From Prevotella sp. (GTDB taxonomy: Bacteria > Bacteroidota > Bacteroidia > Bacteroidales > Bacteroidaceae): a stretch of 64,000 nucleotides of DNA. The position numbers and the translations under genes are program-made. Below, piece by piece: positions 36,116-44,884 of the stretch. Each line of letters begins with the position of its first letter. Position 1 is the stretch's first letter. The stretch is from the NCBI GenBank assembly GCA_017471465.1, contig JAFUTI010000002.1, forward strand, positions 1-64,000, read 5' to 3'. The notes under the pieces are model-generated. The model saw nothing but the letters and a program-made list of their open reading frames with translations, did not search any database and was not told the origin of the DNA.

Positions 36116-39100
36116 TATTTCACGACAACCTTTCTGCCGTTCTTGACATAGATGCCTCGCTGCGGCGTCTCGACCTTGCGCCCCTGAAGGTCGTAGATGG
36201 TCTCTGTCTCCGTGTCAACGGTCGGTATGGCATCCTGTCCGGTGGGCAGCTCTTCGAAGATATCCATGACGTCGCGGGCATTTGACGCCGTCGTGGTGAA
36301 GTAGGCCTCGAAGGGTGCTACGGCACGGTAGGTCACGAACTGCGAACCGGCAGCGTTCATCGCATACTTGTCGGAAGCAGAAGCCACCGCCAGGAAGGTA
36401 GGTCTCAGCGTACGCACGCCGTTCGACGTAGCTGTGGCCGCACTGGAAGACGGGACGGTAGCATTGGTAGCCGAGAAGGTGATTGTGCCGTTCACACGGT
36501 AAGCGTCGTCATAGCTCGTGTTGTTGGGCATGGCGATGAGATATGGCTGGTTGGCATACAGGTAGTTAGAGGCCGTGAAGCCGCCGGCGCCGAAGCCATA
36601 AAGCCAAAAGGGTTTCCTGCTATCTGAAGTGCCGGTCCAACGGCCGAAGGGCACGAGCTCGCCTTTCGTGGCATGGCTGATCGTCGTCGGCAGGAACGGC
36701 AGTGTGATAGTCTCCCAGCCCTGTGCCGAGCCCTTACCCGTTGTCTTCGTGAACGAGCGGGTGTAGCTGATGTTGGCTGCCGTAAAGGTGCGCTCAGCCC
36801 AGAAGCCGTTACCACTGGTAAGCGTCACCTGGCTGGCCGTGCTGCCAATCACCACATTCGGCGTGGTATAAGGAGCATACGAACTTGATGTGACATAAAT
36901 CAGCAGGTTGGGGTTGCGCGTCGACGCTGTGGGCAGCATGCTCGATGTGAGGCTGCGGGTAGCCTGCCAGTCGATGCAGCACAGAGCCGAACAGTCGGTA
37001 AACAAGTTGCTGGGCACTGACGTCACCTTGTCATAGACCGTGACACCTATCAGCTGGGTACAGTTGCCAAACACCTGACTCATAATCGTCGTTGCCGTCT
37101 TGGGCAGGGTGATGAACTTCAGCTTCGTGTCGGCAAACATCGACAGACCGACGACATTGTCGGACGTGGCATAGGCCGGCGACTTGTAGTACTCGCCGCC
37201 AGCGACGATGTTGGCATTGGCAAGATTCAGAGTCTCAAGCGTGGCCGTCACAGCGGTATTGCTGTAGTTGATACCTGCCAGCTGCCTGATATAACGGACA
37301 TCGGAGCCGTTGATCGGACCGTTGATAACCAGTTCCTTGGCATTGGCAGCCGTGTAGTTGCTGTTGGCGATAACCGACTGCAGGGTACCTGCCGTCGTCA
37401 GCGTCACCGTCATTGTGCCGCTGCTGTAAGTGACGGTACTGCTGCCACCACCCTCTTCAACGATGTTCGTAAACTTGTTCCAGCCGGTACGTGCCTGATA
37501 AGCACTCTTCTTGCCGGCGGGAACGTAGAGCGTAGCGACGTCGCAGGTCGTGTGGAATACATACTCGTCGACATCAAACGGCGTGACGATAGACGACGTC
37601 ACCTTTTTCATCTTTGAATTATCGTAGAAGGCCCGACTGCCTATCGACGTCACTCTGGCCGGGATGTTAATCTCTTCCAAACTGTTGCAGGATGCAAAGG
37701 CCCATCCGCCAATCTTCTGAACGTTGGCGGGCAGCGTGATGGTCTTTAGATACCTGTTGGTCCAGAAGGCATCGTACTCAATCTCGGTCACCGTCGACGG
37801 GATAGTGTAACTCGTTGTCGTATTACCCTGTGCGTAGGCCTTCAGCACCGTCTTGTTCTTGTCGAAGAGTGCACGGGAGTCCGTCGAGAGGATGGTATTG
37901 CCCGATGCCACGGTGAACTGTGTCAGAGCTCTCATCGCACTGAACGACGACTCAGAGACCGACGTCACCGAGGCGGGTATGGTCAGCGTCGTGAGGGCTG
38001 AATATGAGAATGCGTCGTAGTCAATAGTTGTCAGCGTCGTGGGCAGTGAGATGCTGGTCATCCTAGTGTTTGAGAAGGCACATCCGCCTATTTTCTTCAG
38101 CTGTGCCGGCAGGTTCACGCTGGTCAGCTTCACGTTATAGAAACCATATTCACCAATCGTGGTGACGGCACTTCTCACGGTGAACGACGTGGCTGACATT
38201 CCCTCGGGATAACGCACCAGCGTCAAGCCGTCTTTCGAATACAGCACGCCGTTGTAGGCCATGAAAGTGTTGCCTCCCTCTACATAGAAGATAGTCAGGC
38301 TCGTACAGTTGTTGACAAACGAACCGGCAATCCTCGTTACCGAGGCGGGTATCGAGAGTTCCTTAAGACTCGTGCTGTTGCCAAAGCAATAATAGTCTAT
38401 CTCAGTAATGGTCTTGGGCAGGGTGATATACTGCAAGTTGGAGGCATAGAACAAGTACTCTGGCAACACATTGTTCTCCGAAGCCGTATAGGTGCTGTAA
38501 TACTGCGTGGGGTCGCCACCGACAATCGTTGTATTACCGATGTCGAGGGTCGTCACCGTGCCCGTCGTCGTCATTTCGCGCAGCACCTTGAGGTCGGCAC
38601 CGTTCAGCGAACCGTTGACAACGAGCTTCGTCGGGCTGACAGAGGCATAGCTGCTGTTGGCGATGGTCGACTGCAAGGTTCCTGCTGTCGTCACCGTCAC
38701 CGTCATCGTGCCGTTGTTGTAGGTGACAGAGCCGGAATTGCTCATCTCGCTGATGGTCTTAAAGGTTTTCCAGCCCGTGCGTGCATGGTAGGCACTCTTC
38801 TTGCCGGCGGGGACGTAGAGCGTAGCGACGTCTGCAGTAGTTTCGAATACCGACTCATCAACATCATACGGTGTAACGATATACGATGTCACTTTCTTCA
38901 TCTGTGAATTATTGTAGAAAGCATAGCTATCTATCGACGTCACCTTGGCCGGGATATTAATCTCCTCCAAGCTGTTGCAGGATGCGAAGGCCCATCCACC
39001 AATCTTCTGGACGTTGTCGGGCAGCGTGATGGTCTTTAGATACCTGTTGGTCCAGAAGGCACAGTACTCAATCTCGGTCACCGTCGACGGGATGGTGTAA

Positions 39101-40566
39101 CTCGTTGTCGTATTACCCTGTGCGTAGGCCTTCAGCACCGTCTTGTTCTTGTCGAAGAGTGCACGGGAGTCCGTCGAAAGGGAAGAATTTCCTGAGGCAA
39201 CCGTGAATTGTGTCAACGCCGTCATAGCACTGAACGAGCTAGTATAGACGGTTGTCAAGGAAGCTGGTAACGACAGTGAGGTTATCGATGAGTACCTGAA
39301 TGCCGAACCACCTATCGTTGTCAGCGTAGTTGGCAGCGAAATGCTGGTTATCTTGGCATGAGAGAACGAGTTGGCAAGCAGTAACGTGACACCTGTGGGG
39401 ACTGTGTACGACGTACCGGTCTTCCCTTCTGGATATTTCACAAACGTCTTTTCGTCCTTCGAGAATAAAACACCTGATTTGCTGGTGTAGTTGGTACTGC
39501 TACTTTCAACGTCGATGGTTGTAAGGGCAGAACATCCTGAAAAGGTGCTGCTTGCGATGCTACTGACAGATGCCGGGATTGTAACTTGTGTCAACCCGGT
39601 GCAATACCCTAAGCAACTTATGGCCAATTGTGTGATAGAACTCGGCAGGACAATGCTTTCCAGTTTCGAATTATAGAACAAGTACTGCGGGAGCACATTA
39701 CTTTCTGAAGCCGTATAGTTACTGTAGTATTTCGTGGTGTTGCCACCGACGATCGTGGTATTACCGATATCGAGATGCTTCAGGTTCTTATCGACGGCCA
39801 TGTCGCGCAGCACCTTCAGGTCGGCACCGTTCAACGGACCGCTGATCGTCAGGCTCTCCTCAGAACCAGAGATCTTCGTATCGAGCGTTCCAGCCTGGGT
39901 GAGGACGATACCACTGCCGCCATCCTTGGTCAGGACCGTGTTGTTGAATACCTCGTCCAACATCCAGAACGTGTTGTCGCTACCTATGCTATAGAAAAAC
40001 ACGCTGTCGGTAAGCACGAGTCTGGAGCCGTTGTTCTCAATTCGGAAGACGATATCATCGTCGTGGACATTGATATAGCCCGCCTCACAGTTATACTCAT
40101 CGTAGGCACCGATATACACTGTCTGGTTGGTGTACTGCGTTCCTCCGCCAGTAAAGCTGAAGGTTCCTGTCATGCTTTGATCCACAGGAATGTGCAGCTC
40201 CGTCCTTGTGGAGTTCAGTGTTCCGTAAAAATAGTTATACGCTGGCGCCTCATAGTTCATATTATAAAAATATGGCGAGAGGTTTGCCAGCCACACCTTG
40301 TTGCTATTGCTGTTGTCAAGCGTAATGGTAACAGGCCATGAGTCGACATCACGCAGGTTGCTGCCCACAGCGGTAAAAGTACCGACGAGAGCCGATGCAC
40401 TGCTGATGGCATGCTGCTGAGCACTCGCCTTCATCATACCTGTCGAAGCCTTGACCACAGACTTCACCTTGACCTTGCGCGGCGTGCCTGCCACACAGAC
40501 CGTTGCTACGAGGAGCAGCACGGCAGATGTCATATATTTCAGTGTTTTTGTCTTCATCATCATCAC
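36115..40566 (-). CDS. BspA-like secreted leucine-rich-repeat protein
   Basis: 1,483 residues, last gene of the six-gene leftward operon. The signal peptide is within MKTKTLKYMTSAVLLLVATVCVAG; the start could be any of four ATGs at 40566-40557. The body contains many LRR_5 repeats (for example ITEIDYYCFGNSTSLKELSIPASVTRI), the fold of BspA-type adhesins. Three modules begin near residues 224, 625 and 1055, each with an xxTAGTLxxxI start and an LNGADLKVLR-like motif. The first two share a recently duplicated segment of 430-residue period. The C-terminal third is a different beta domain, ending IYDLQGRKV...GIYVKNGRKVVVK. Surface adhesion or carbohydrate/protein binding is likely, not shown. Confidence 0.8.
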   Translation of the reverse strand: MMMMKTKTLKYMTSAVLLLVATVCVAGTPRKVKVKSVVKASTGMMKASAQQHAISSASALVGTFTAVGSNLRDVDSWPVTITLDNSNSNKVWLANLSPYFYNMNYEAPAYNYFYGTLNSTRTELHIPVDQSMTGTFSFTGGGTQYTNQTVYIGAYDEYNCEAGYINVHDDDIVFRIENNGSRLVLTDSVFFYSIGSDNTFWMLDEVFNNTVLTKDGGSGIVLTQAGTLDTKISGSEESLTISGPLNGADLKVLRDMAVDKNLKHLDIGNTTIVGGNTTKYYSNYTASESNVLPQYLFYNSKLESIVLPSSITQLAISCLGYCTGLTQVTIPASVSSIASSTFSGCSALTTIDVESSSTNYTSKSGVLFSKDEKTFVKYPEGKTGTSYTVPTGVTLLLANSFSHAKITSISLPTTLTTIGGSAFRYSSITSLSLPASLTTVYTSSFSAMTALTQFTVASGNSSLSTDSRALFDKNKTVLKAYAQGNTTTSYTIPSTVTEIEYCAFWTNRYLKTITLPDNVQKIGGWAFASCNSLEEINIPAKVTSIDSYAFYNNSQMKKVTSYIVTPYDVDESVFETTADVATLYVPAGKKSAYHARTGWKTFKTISEMSNSGSVTYNNGTMTVTVTTAGTLQSTIANSSYASVSPTKLVVNGSLNGADLKVLREMTTTGTVTTLDIGNTTIVGGDPTQYYSTYTASENNVLPEYLFYASNLQYITLPKTITEIDYYCFGNSTSLKELSIPASVTRIAGSFVNNCTSLTIFYVEGGNTFMAYNGVLYSKDGLTLVRYPEGMSATSFTVRSAVTTIGEYGFYNVKLTSVNLPAQLKKIGGCAFSNTRMTSISLPTTLTTIDYDAFSYSALTTLTIPASVTSVSESSFSAMRALTQFTVASGNTILSTDSRALFDKNKTVLKAYAQGNTTTSYTIPSTVTEIEYDAFWTNRYLKTITLPANVQKIGGWAFASCNSLEEINIPARVTSIGSRAFYDNSKMKKVTSSIVTPFDVDEYVFHTTCDVATLYVPAGKKSAYQARTGWNKFTNIVEEGGGSSTVTYSSGTMTVTLTTAGTLQSVIANSNYTAANAKELVINGPINGSDVRYIRQLAGINYSNTAVTATLETLNLANANIVAGGEYYKSPAYATSDNVVGLSMFADTKLKFITLPKTATTIMSQVFGNCTQLIGVTVYDKVTSVPSNLFTDCSALCCIDWQATRSLTSSMLPTASTRNPNLLIYVTSSSYAPYTTPNVVIGSTASQVTLTSGNGFWAERTFTAANISYTRSFTKTTGKGSAQGWETITLPFLPTTISHATKGELVPFGRWTGTSDSRKPFWLYGFGAGGFTASNYLYANQPYLIAMPNNTSYDDAYRVNGTITFSATNATVPSSSAATATSNGVRTLRPTFLAVASASDKYAMNAAGSQFVTYRAVAPFEAYFTTTASNARDVMDIFEELPTGQDAIPTVDTETETIYDLQGRKVETPQRGIYVKNGRKVVVK
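37681..37888. repeat. Direct repeat, distal copy, within the BspA-like gene
   Basis: Nearly identical over about 200 bp to 38971-39178, at an offset of exactly 1,290 bp (430 codons). Weaker similarity continues leftward to about 37480. Confidence 0.85.
38971..39178. repeat. Direct repeat, proximal copy, within the BspA-like gene
   Basis: Partner of 37681-37888. The stretch encoding SRALFDKNKTVLKAYAQGN is identical in protein and nearly identical in DNA, so the duplication is recent or kept uniform by gene conversion. Confidence 0.85.
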
Positions 40567-40575
40567 GTTTTAAGG

Positions 40576-41949
40576 TTATTTTTTCACCGAGCGCGACGGG
40601 ACATTAGGCGTCGGGTTGTCGCCGGAGTTAGGTGTGTTGGGCGATGCCGACTGAAGCGTCACCATAAGGGTGTTCGATGAATAGGTAGTACCATAGGTGT
40701 TCTGAGCGAACGCACGTACATAGTAGGTCGTACCGGCCACCAGCACATCATGGTCGACAGTGCCGTTAAGCGTACGGCCGGACGAACTGCTGCTCGAATA
40801 TGTATAGTAGTCACTTAGTGTCGGCGTCGAATTTACGCTGCTGTAGCAGACGCCATAGAGTGTTGCATCGGGATTGGCGGAGAACGTCATCGAGAACTGG
40901 AACGACGAGCTGGTGGGATTGCTGACGGAGAACGCCGTGATGACCGGTGCTCCTGCTGTATTGCCCGCCTGCGTCACATTCACAGTGCGCGAGGTTGTCT
41001 GTCCGTTTGCCATTGCCGTCACGGTGATGACGGCAGTACGCTGCGACGTGGCTGTATTGGCCTTCGGCGTGACGGTGATGGTGCGTGTGGCGCCTGCGCC
41101 AGTGACACTCACCGTGCAGAGGGCGGTGTTCGACGACTGTGCCGTCAGTGAAGCCGTTGTCGGCGACACCGTAGCGGTGAAAGTACGGTTTGTCGTCTCA
41201 TCGGCAGCAAACGACAGCGCTGATGTCGACAGCGTCAACGACGGGCCTGCCGCGTTGGGAATGGTCACGGTAAGCACATTGGACGAATAGCTCGTGCCGT
41301 TAATATTGGTGACAAAGCCTCTGACGTAATAGGTTGCGCCAGCCTGGAAGTCGTCCCTGTTGACGTTACCCGTGAAGGTCTTGCCCGTACTGGGCGTGTT
41401 CACTATCGCCTTCGTGTCGCGGATAGTGGGCACGGTATTAGCCGAACTGAAGCAGACACCATATTCCGTAGCCTCAGGATTGGAGGTGAACGTCAGCGAC
41501 ATGCTGAAGCCCGTCGACGTGGGATTGCTGACGCTGAAAGCAGAAACGACGGGCAGGCCTGCCGACGGACTGCTACCGTCGCCACGCTGACGGACGGTCA
41601 TCGTCACCGAGCGCTCCAGTCCGCTGATCTTCAGCTGCTCAGAGCGTTCGTTACCGGTATTCTGTACGGCTGTCTCCAACGTGATGGTAGCGTTGCCAGA
41701 CCCCTCTTTAGGGTTGACAATCAACCAGTTGGGGATGTTTGTGATCGTCCACTTACAGTTAGCCGTCAGCGTGACACGCTCCTGGGCACCCGCCGCACTG
41801 GAGAAGTCGAGCGTCGTCGGACTAACCATAATTTGCTCACTGCTGATGGTGACATCGTCGGCACCTCCACCGTCATCACCAGGACATCCCATCAGAAAGA
41901 GGGAGGCCATTGCCAGTAGAGATCCACGGAACAGTTGTTTCTTTTTCAT
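40576..41949 (-). CDS. BACON/fibronectin-like multidomain lipoprotein
   Basis: 457 residues with lipobox FLMGC (Cys22) followed by a Gly/Asp spacer. A BACON-type domain (about 38-120; ISSEQIMVSPTTLDFSSAAGAQERVTL...CKWTITNIPNWLIVNP) is followed by two similar Fn3-like domains (PVVSAFSVSNPTSTGFSMSLTF and PVITAFSVSNPTSSSFQFSMTF), with another Ig-like domain between them. The C-terminus is Pro/Asn-rich. It is probably cell-surface and anchored in the outer membrane. It lies 9 nt before the BspA-like gene, and the two may act together in surface binding. No enzyme motif is visible. Confidence 0.75.
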   Translation of the reverse strand: MKKKQLFRGSLLAMASLFLMGCPGDDGGGADDVTISSEQIMVSPTTLDFSSAAGAQERVTLTANCKWTITNIPNWLIVNPKEGSGNATITLETAVQNTGNERSEQLKISGLERSVTMTVRQRGDGSSPSAGLPVVSAFSVSNPTSTGFSMSLTFTSNPEATEYGVCFSSANTVPTIRDTKAIVNTPSTGKTFTGNVNRDDFQAGATYYVRGFVTNINGTSYSSNVLTVTIPNAAGPSLTLSTSALSFAADETTNRTFTATVSPTTASLTAQSSNTALCTVSVTGAGATRTITVTPKANTATSQRTAVITVTAMANGQTTSRTVNVTQAGNTAGAPVITAFSVSNPTSSSFQFSMTFSANPDATLYGVCYSSVNSTPTLSDYYTYSSSSSSGRTLNGTVDHDVLVAGTTYYVRAFAQNTYGTTYSSNTLMVTLQSASPNTPNSGDNPTPNVPSRSVKK

Positions 41950-41984
41950 CTTTATCTCAACAAACGATTATACCTTATTATATA

Positions 41985-42914
41985 TTAGAAGTAGATGAGC
42001 AGACCCAAGGCCATACCGAAGCCCTCGGTCCACGACTTGATGGTGTTATCCTTCTCCAGAAGCTTGGCCGTGTTGTCCTTATCGAAGGCAAAGAGATACT
42101 CCGGTGTCGCCTGCAGGCTGAAGTGCTCACCCAGCCGGAAACGGAAGCGCATGCCAGCCGTTCCGGAGATGGTTGTCGTCTTGTCATAGCCGTTCTTCTT
42201 GGGCTTGCTCAGTTCCTTGCCGCTGATGAAGTTCATGGCACCACCCACCAACGGCGTGATGGTAAAGGCGTTAGCCAACTTGATCTCCCAGCCTAAACGC
42301 AGGAAGGCGCGCATAGCGCTGTAGTTATAAGATGCCACGAGGTCCTGCGACACCTTGTCGTAGAAGCTCTTGTCGTCGCTCTTCTGGATACCGTAGATGA
42401 AGCCGGCCTCAGCGTTGAAGCCGCCGAAGTTGATGCCTACGGAGGCCTCCGGGCCCATGATGCCCACGACATTGAAGCCAGCACCGACATAGACGGGATG
42501 CTTCTTCTCGGTAGTCATTATCTCGATGACGATATCGTAGACGGCCTTCGACTCCACGGTCTCGGGGATGCGGTAGTCGCGGATGATACCCAGGCGCGGG
42601 TGGCGGATGGTGATGAGCTTCGTACCGCGGGGAACGTAGATGAGCACCTCGCCCGTGCCCTGAACAGCCTTTAACACACCGAGGTTCGGCGTGTAGGTGA
42701 ATTGTCCGTCTTTGGCCGAGAAGCGCAACAGGGCACCCTCGACACCGTTGTTATCCCTGACGGCAGCCTTTGAGGCCGTCAGGTCGGTCATGTTACGCTT
42801 GAACTTGGCTATTCTGAAGTCGGCCTTGTTGTCGTCATCGTCCTGCGCCAGAGCTGCTGTCGGCAGCAAGGCCAGAGCGAGCAGCAGCAGTAGGTGGTTA
42901 ATATGTCGTGTCAT
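41985..42914 (-). CDS. Exported protein: PEGA-like N-terminal domain and outer-membrane barrel-like C-terminal domain
   Basis: 309 residues with a signal peptide (LALALLPTAALAQ) and an acidic DDDDN start of the mature protein. Residues about 60-130 (GEVLIYVPRGTKLITIRHPRLGIIRDYRIPETVESKAVYDI) look like a PEGA-type surface-layer domain. From about 140 to the end, alternating aromatic/small strands (YVGAGFNVVGIMGPEASVGINFGGFNAEAGF...GFGMALGLLIYF) suggest a small beta-barrel with a terminal aromatic residue. I do not recognise a named family. It overlaps the previous gene by 17 nt, so it is translationally coupled. Confidence 0.6.
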   Translation of the reverse strand: MTRHINHLLLLLALALLPTAALAQDDDDNKADFRIAKFKRNMTDLTASKAAVRDNNGVEGALLRFSAKDGQFTYTPNLGVLKAVQGTGEVLIYVPRGTKLITIRHPRLGIIRDYRIPETVESKAVYDIVIEIMTTEKKHPVYVGAGFNVVGIMGPEASVGINFGGFNAEAGFIYGIQKSDDKSFYDKVSQDLVASYNYSAMRAFLRLGWEIKLANAFTITPLVGGAMNFISGKELSKPKKNGYDKTTTISGTAGMRFRFRLGEHFSLQATPEYLFAFDKDNTAKLLEKDNTIKSWTEGFGMALGLLIYF

Positions 42915-43935
42915 AACGTTCGTTGGGACTGCTGGGCAACACGAAGTCGCCCAAGGTGAATACGTCGTTGGGGTTCAGCTTCTGGCCCTTGCTCTTGTCG
43001 AGCCACTCGGGCTGCCACGTGCGGACATGAATCTGCGGTGCATCGGGGTCGGAGAAGTCCCAGATCATAAAGACATAGCCCTCATCGCTGTAGCGCTGGG
43101 CGTTCCACTCCTGACGCAGGGTGACGGCATAGATGTTCTTGTCCGTCGGGTGTGCCTCTATCGAGACATTGTCGAACTTCACGCGGATATAGCGGTTGCT
43201 GCGGAAGGCGTTCGACAGGTTCTGCAGATACTCCTTCTTCGTCTGTTTCTTGTAGAGCACCTTCGGTCCGGTGGGGATGACCTCCGAGGGCTTCGACTTG
43301 ATGACGCGGCCGGTGATAATCAGGGCATCGTCGCTGAACACCTGCTGCATAAACTTCAGGTCCTTCTTCTCGTAGGCCGTGCGGAACTGCTCCACATAGT
43401 CGCGGATCTCCATACGGCGGCGCTCGTCGGTAATCTCGTTCTGTCCCGTCAGCACGTTACTGTACATCTTCATGCTCACCGTGAGATAGAAACTCTCCAT
43501 CTGGCCCTGCTTGTTGAAGTTGATGACGGCTTCCTGGTATTCAGGGTCACGGTCGTCGATATTGTCGGCAGGCCACATCATGATGGGCAGGCAGCGCACC
43601 TGATAGCCGTGATTGGTGGTCAGACAGCGCTCCACAATCTCTGACTCCTCGCAGACGAAGTGGATGTTCGACCAGAGGATGGTCATCTCGGCACGCGACT
43701 CGGGGGTGATATTAATGCCCGACAGCTGCAGGGGCGAGCTGGTCCTGCTGGCTCGGTTGGCCTCTGTCAGCAATGTTGAGATGGTTCGTTCGATGTTCGA
43801 CTTCAATGCCTGATTATAAATACCGTCATTGATTCGCAGGGTCACGCGCTCGGCGCCCCTCGGCTGTGCCATAGCACCAAGGGCCACCGTCAGACAGGCG
43901 ACGAGTGCCACGATGCTGTTAACTATTCTTTTCAT
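42898..43935 (-). CDS. Exported protein with an NTF2-like segment, function unknown
   Basis: 345 residues. Signal peptide MKRIVNSIVALVACLTVALGAMAQ. The central part (about 160-290; RDYVEQFRTAYEKKDLKFMQQVFSDDALIITG...YLQNLSNAFR) has the length and pattern of an NTF2/SnoaL-like domain, but no catalytic residue set is evident. The N-terminal 130 residues are unassigned. It is the third gene of the leftward operon, 16 nt after the preceding one and overlapping the next by 17 nt. Confidence 0.55.
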   Translation of the reverse strand: MKRIVNSIVALVACLTVALGAMAQPRGAERVTLRINDGIYNQALKSNIERTISTLLTEANRASRTSSPLQLSGINITPESRAEMTILWSNIHFVCEESEIVERCLTTNHGYQVRCLPIMMWPADNIDDRDPEYQEAVINFNKQGQMESFYLTVSMKMYSNVLTGQNEITDERRRMEIRDYVEQFRTAYEKKDLKFMQQVFSDDALIITGRVIKSKPSEVIPTGPKVLYKKQTKKEYLQNLSNAFRSNRYIRVKFDNVSIEAHPTDKNIYAVTLRQEWNAQRYSDEGYVFMIWDFSDPDAPQIHVRTWQPEWLDKSKGQKLNPNDVFTLGDFVLPSSPNERYDTTY

Positions 43936-43951
43936 ATAGCTTGCTGATTGT

Positions 43952-44884
43952 TTATTCGTTCAACTGGAACCAGATGGCACCGCAGCCACCGTAGTTGTAG
44001 ATAGAGTCGTTATAACCGGTGCGCAGGTTCTTACGCTGACGGTCGGTACCCGGGCCGAGCACGGCGCGGATGCGGGCATCGGTATCGTAGATGATGAGAT
44101 AGCTCTTCTGGGGTTCGCGCATAGTGCGGTACTTACCCAGCTTCGTAATCTCGCCATTGAGTTTCAGGGGCACCATCACGCTCTTCAGGTCGTAGAACGA
44201 GCGGACGGCGAGAATCTTATCGAGGGCCGTGCCGTTTCCGATAACCACGTTAAGGCGCTCAGCCAGACGTGCGGCAGCACGCTCCACGGCAGCCTCCTGC
44301 TCGGGGGTCATCTTCTGGTTGCTGTACAGGTAGACGTCGAGGATCTCCTCGTCGCTCAGACCCTCAATACTGATGACCGTCACCTCAGGGACGCTTGTCG
44401 TCTCACGGTCATCGGCTACCGTGCTGACAGGCAGACTGTCGTCGTCGGACTTAGGAGCCGCCTGACGGGGCTTGGGAGCGGGAGCGGCTTCGTAGCCACC
44501 CTCCTCGGGCTGTTCCTCAAACTTCACCTTATAGCCGGCTTCACGCAACAGCGACGCCAGCTTCGACAGTTTGACGTATACCAGCACACGTGTCTGTGAG
44601 CCGCGCTTGGTCTCCAACGACTGCACCATCTCGCGCACGTCGTCGCCGCTCATCTCCACATCTGAGTCGTGGGTCTTCTCAGCCGCCCAACGGTCGGCCT
44701 CGTGCATCATGTCGTTGAAAGCAGCATCAAGGGCCTCCTCACGGTTAGCCCGTGTTGCCTCGCCATAGACGTAGTTGGGACTCGACTTGATCCTGTTTAT
44801 CTCTTTCTGCACGTCATTCTGTGCACTTGCCGGCAGCAGAGCCGCTAACAATACGATCAGTAATGCTAATTTCTTTTTCATCAT
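43952..44884 (-). CDS. Exported protein of unknown function
   Basis: 310 residues with a signal peptide (KKKLALLIVLLAALLPASAQ). The N-terminal half has helices and a short beta segment (QTRVLVYVKLSKLASLLREAGYKVKF); a low-complexity Pro/Ala/Asp-rich linker (about 120-160) leads to a second domain starting EVTVISIEGLSDEEILDVYLYS. The C-terminal half is compact and ends YGGCGAIWFQLNE. I do not recognise the family. ATG 44884 overlaps the preceding gene's stop by 4 nt (ATGA), indicating coupled translation. Confidence 0.55.
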   Translation of the reverse strand: MMKKKLALLIVLLAALLPASAQNDVQKEINRIKSSPNYVYGEATRANREEALDAAFNDMMHEADRWAAEKTHDSDVEMSGDDVREMVQSLETKRGSQTRVLVYVKLSKLASLLREAGYKVKFEEQPEEGGYEAAPAPKPRQAAPKSDDDSLPVSTVADDRETTSVPEVTVISIEGLSDEEILDVYLYSNQKMTPEQEAAVERAAARLAERLNVVIGNGTALDKILAVRSFYDLKSVMVPLKLNGEITKLGKYRTMREPQKSYLIIYDTDARIRAVLGPGTDRQRKNLRTGYNDSIYNYGGCGAIWFQLNE

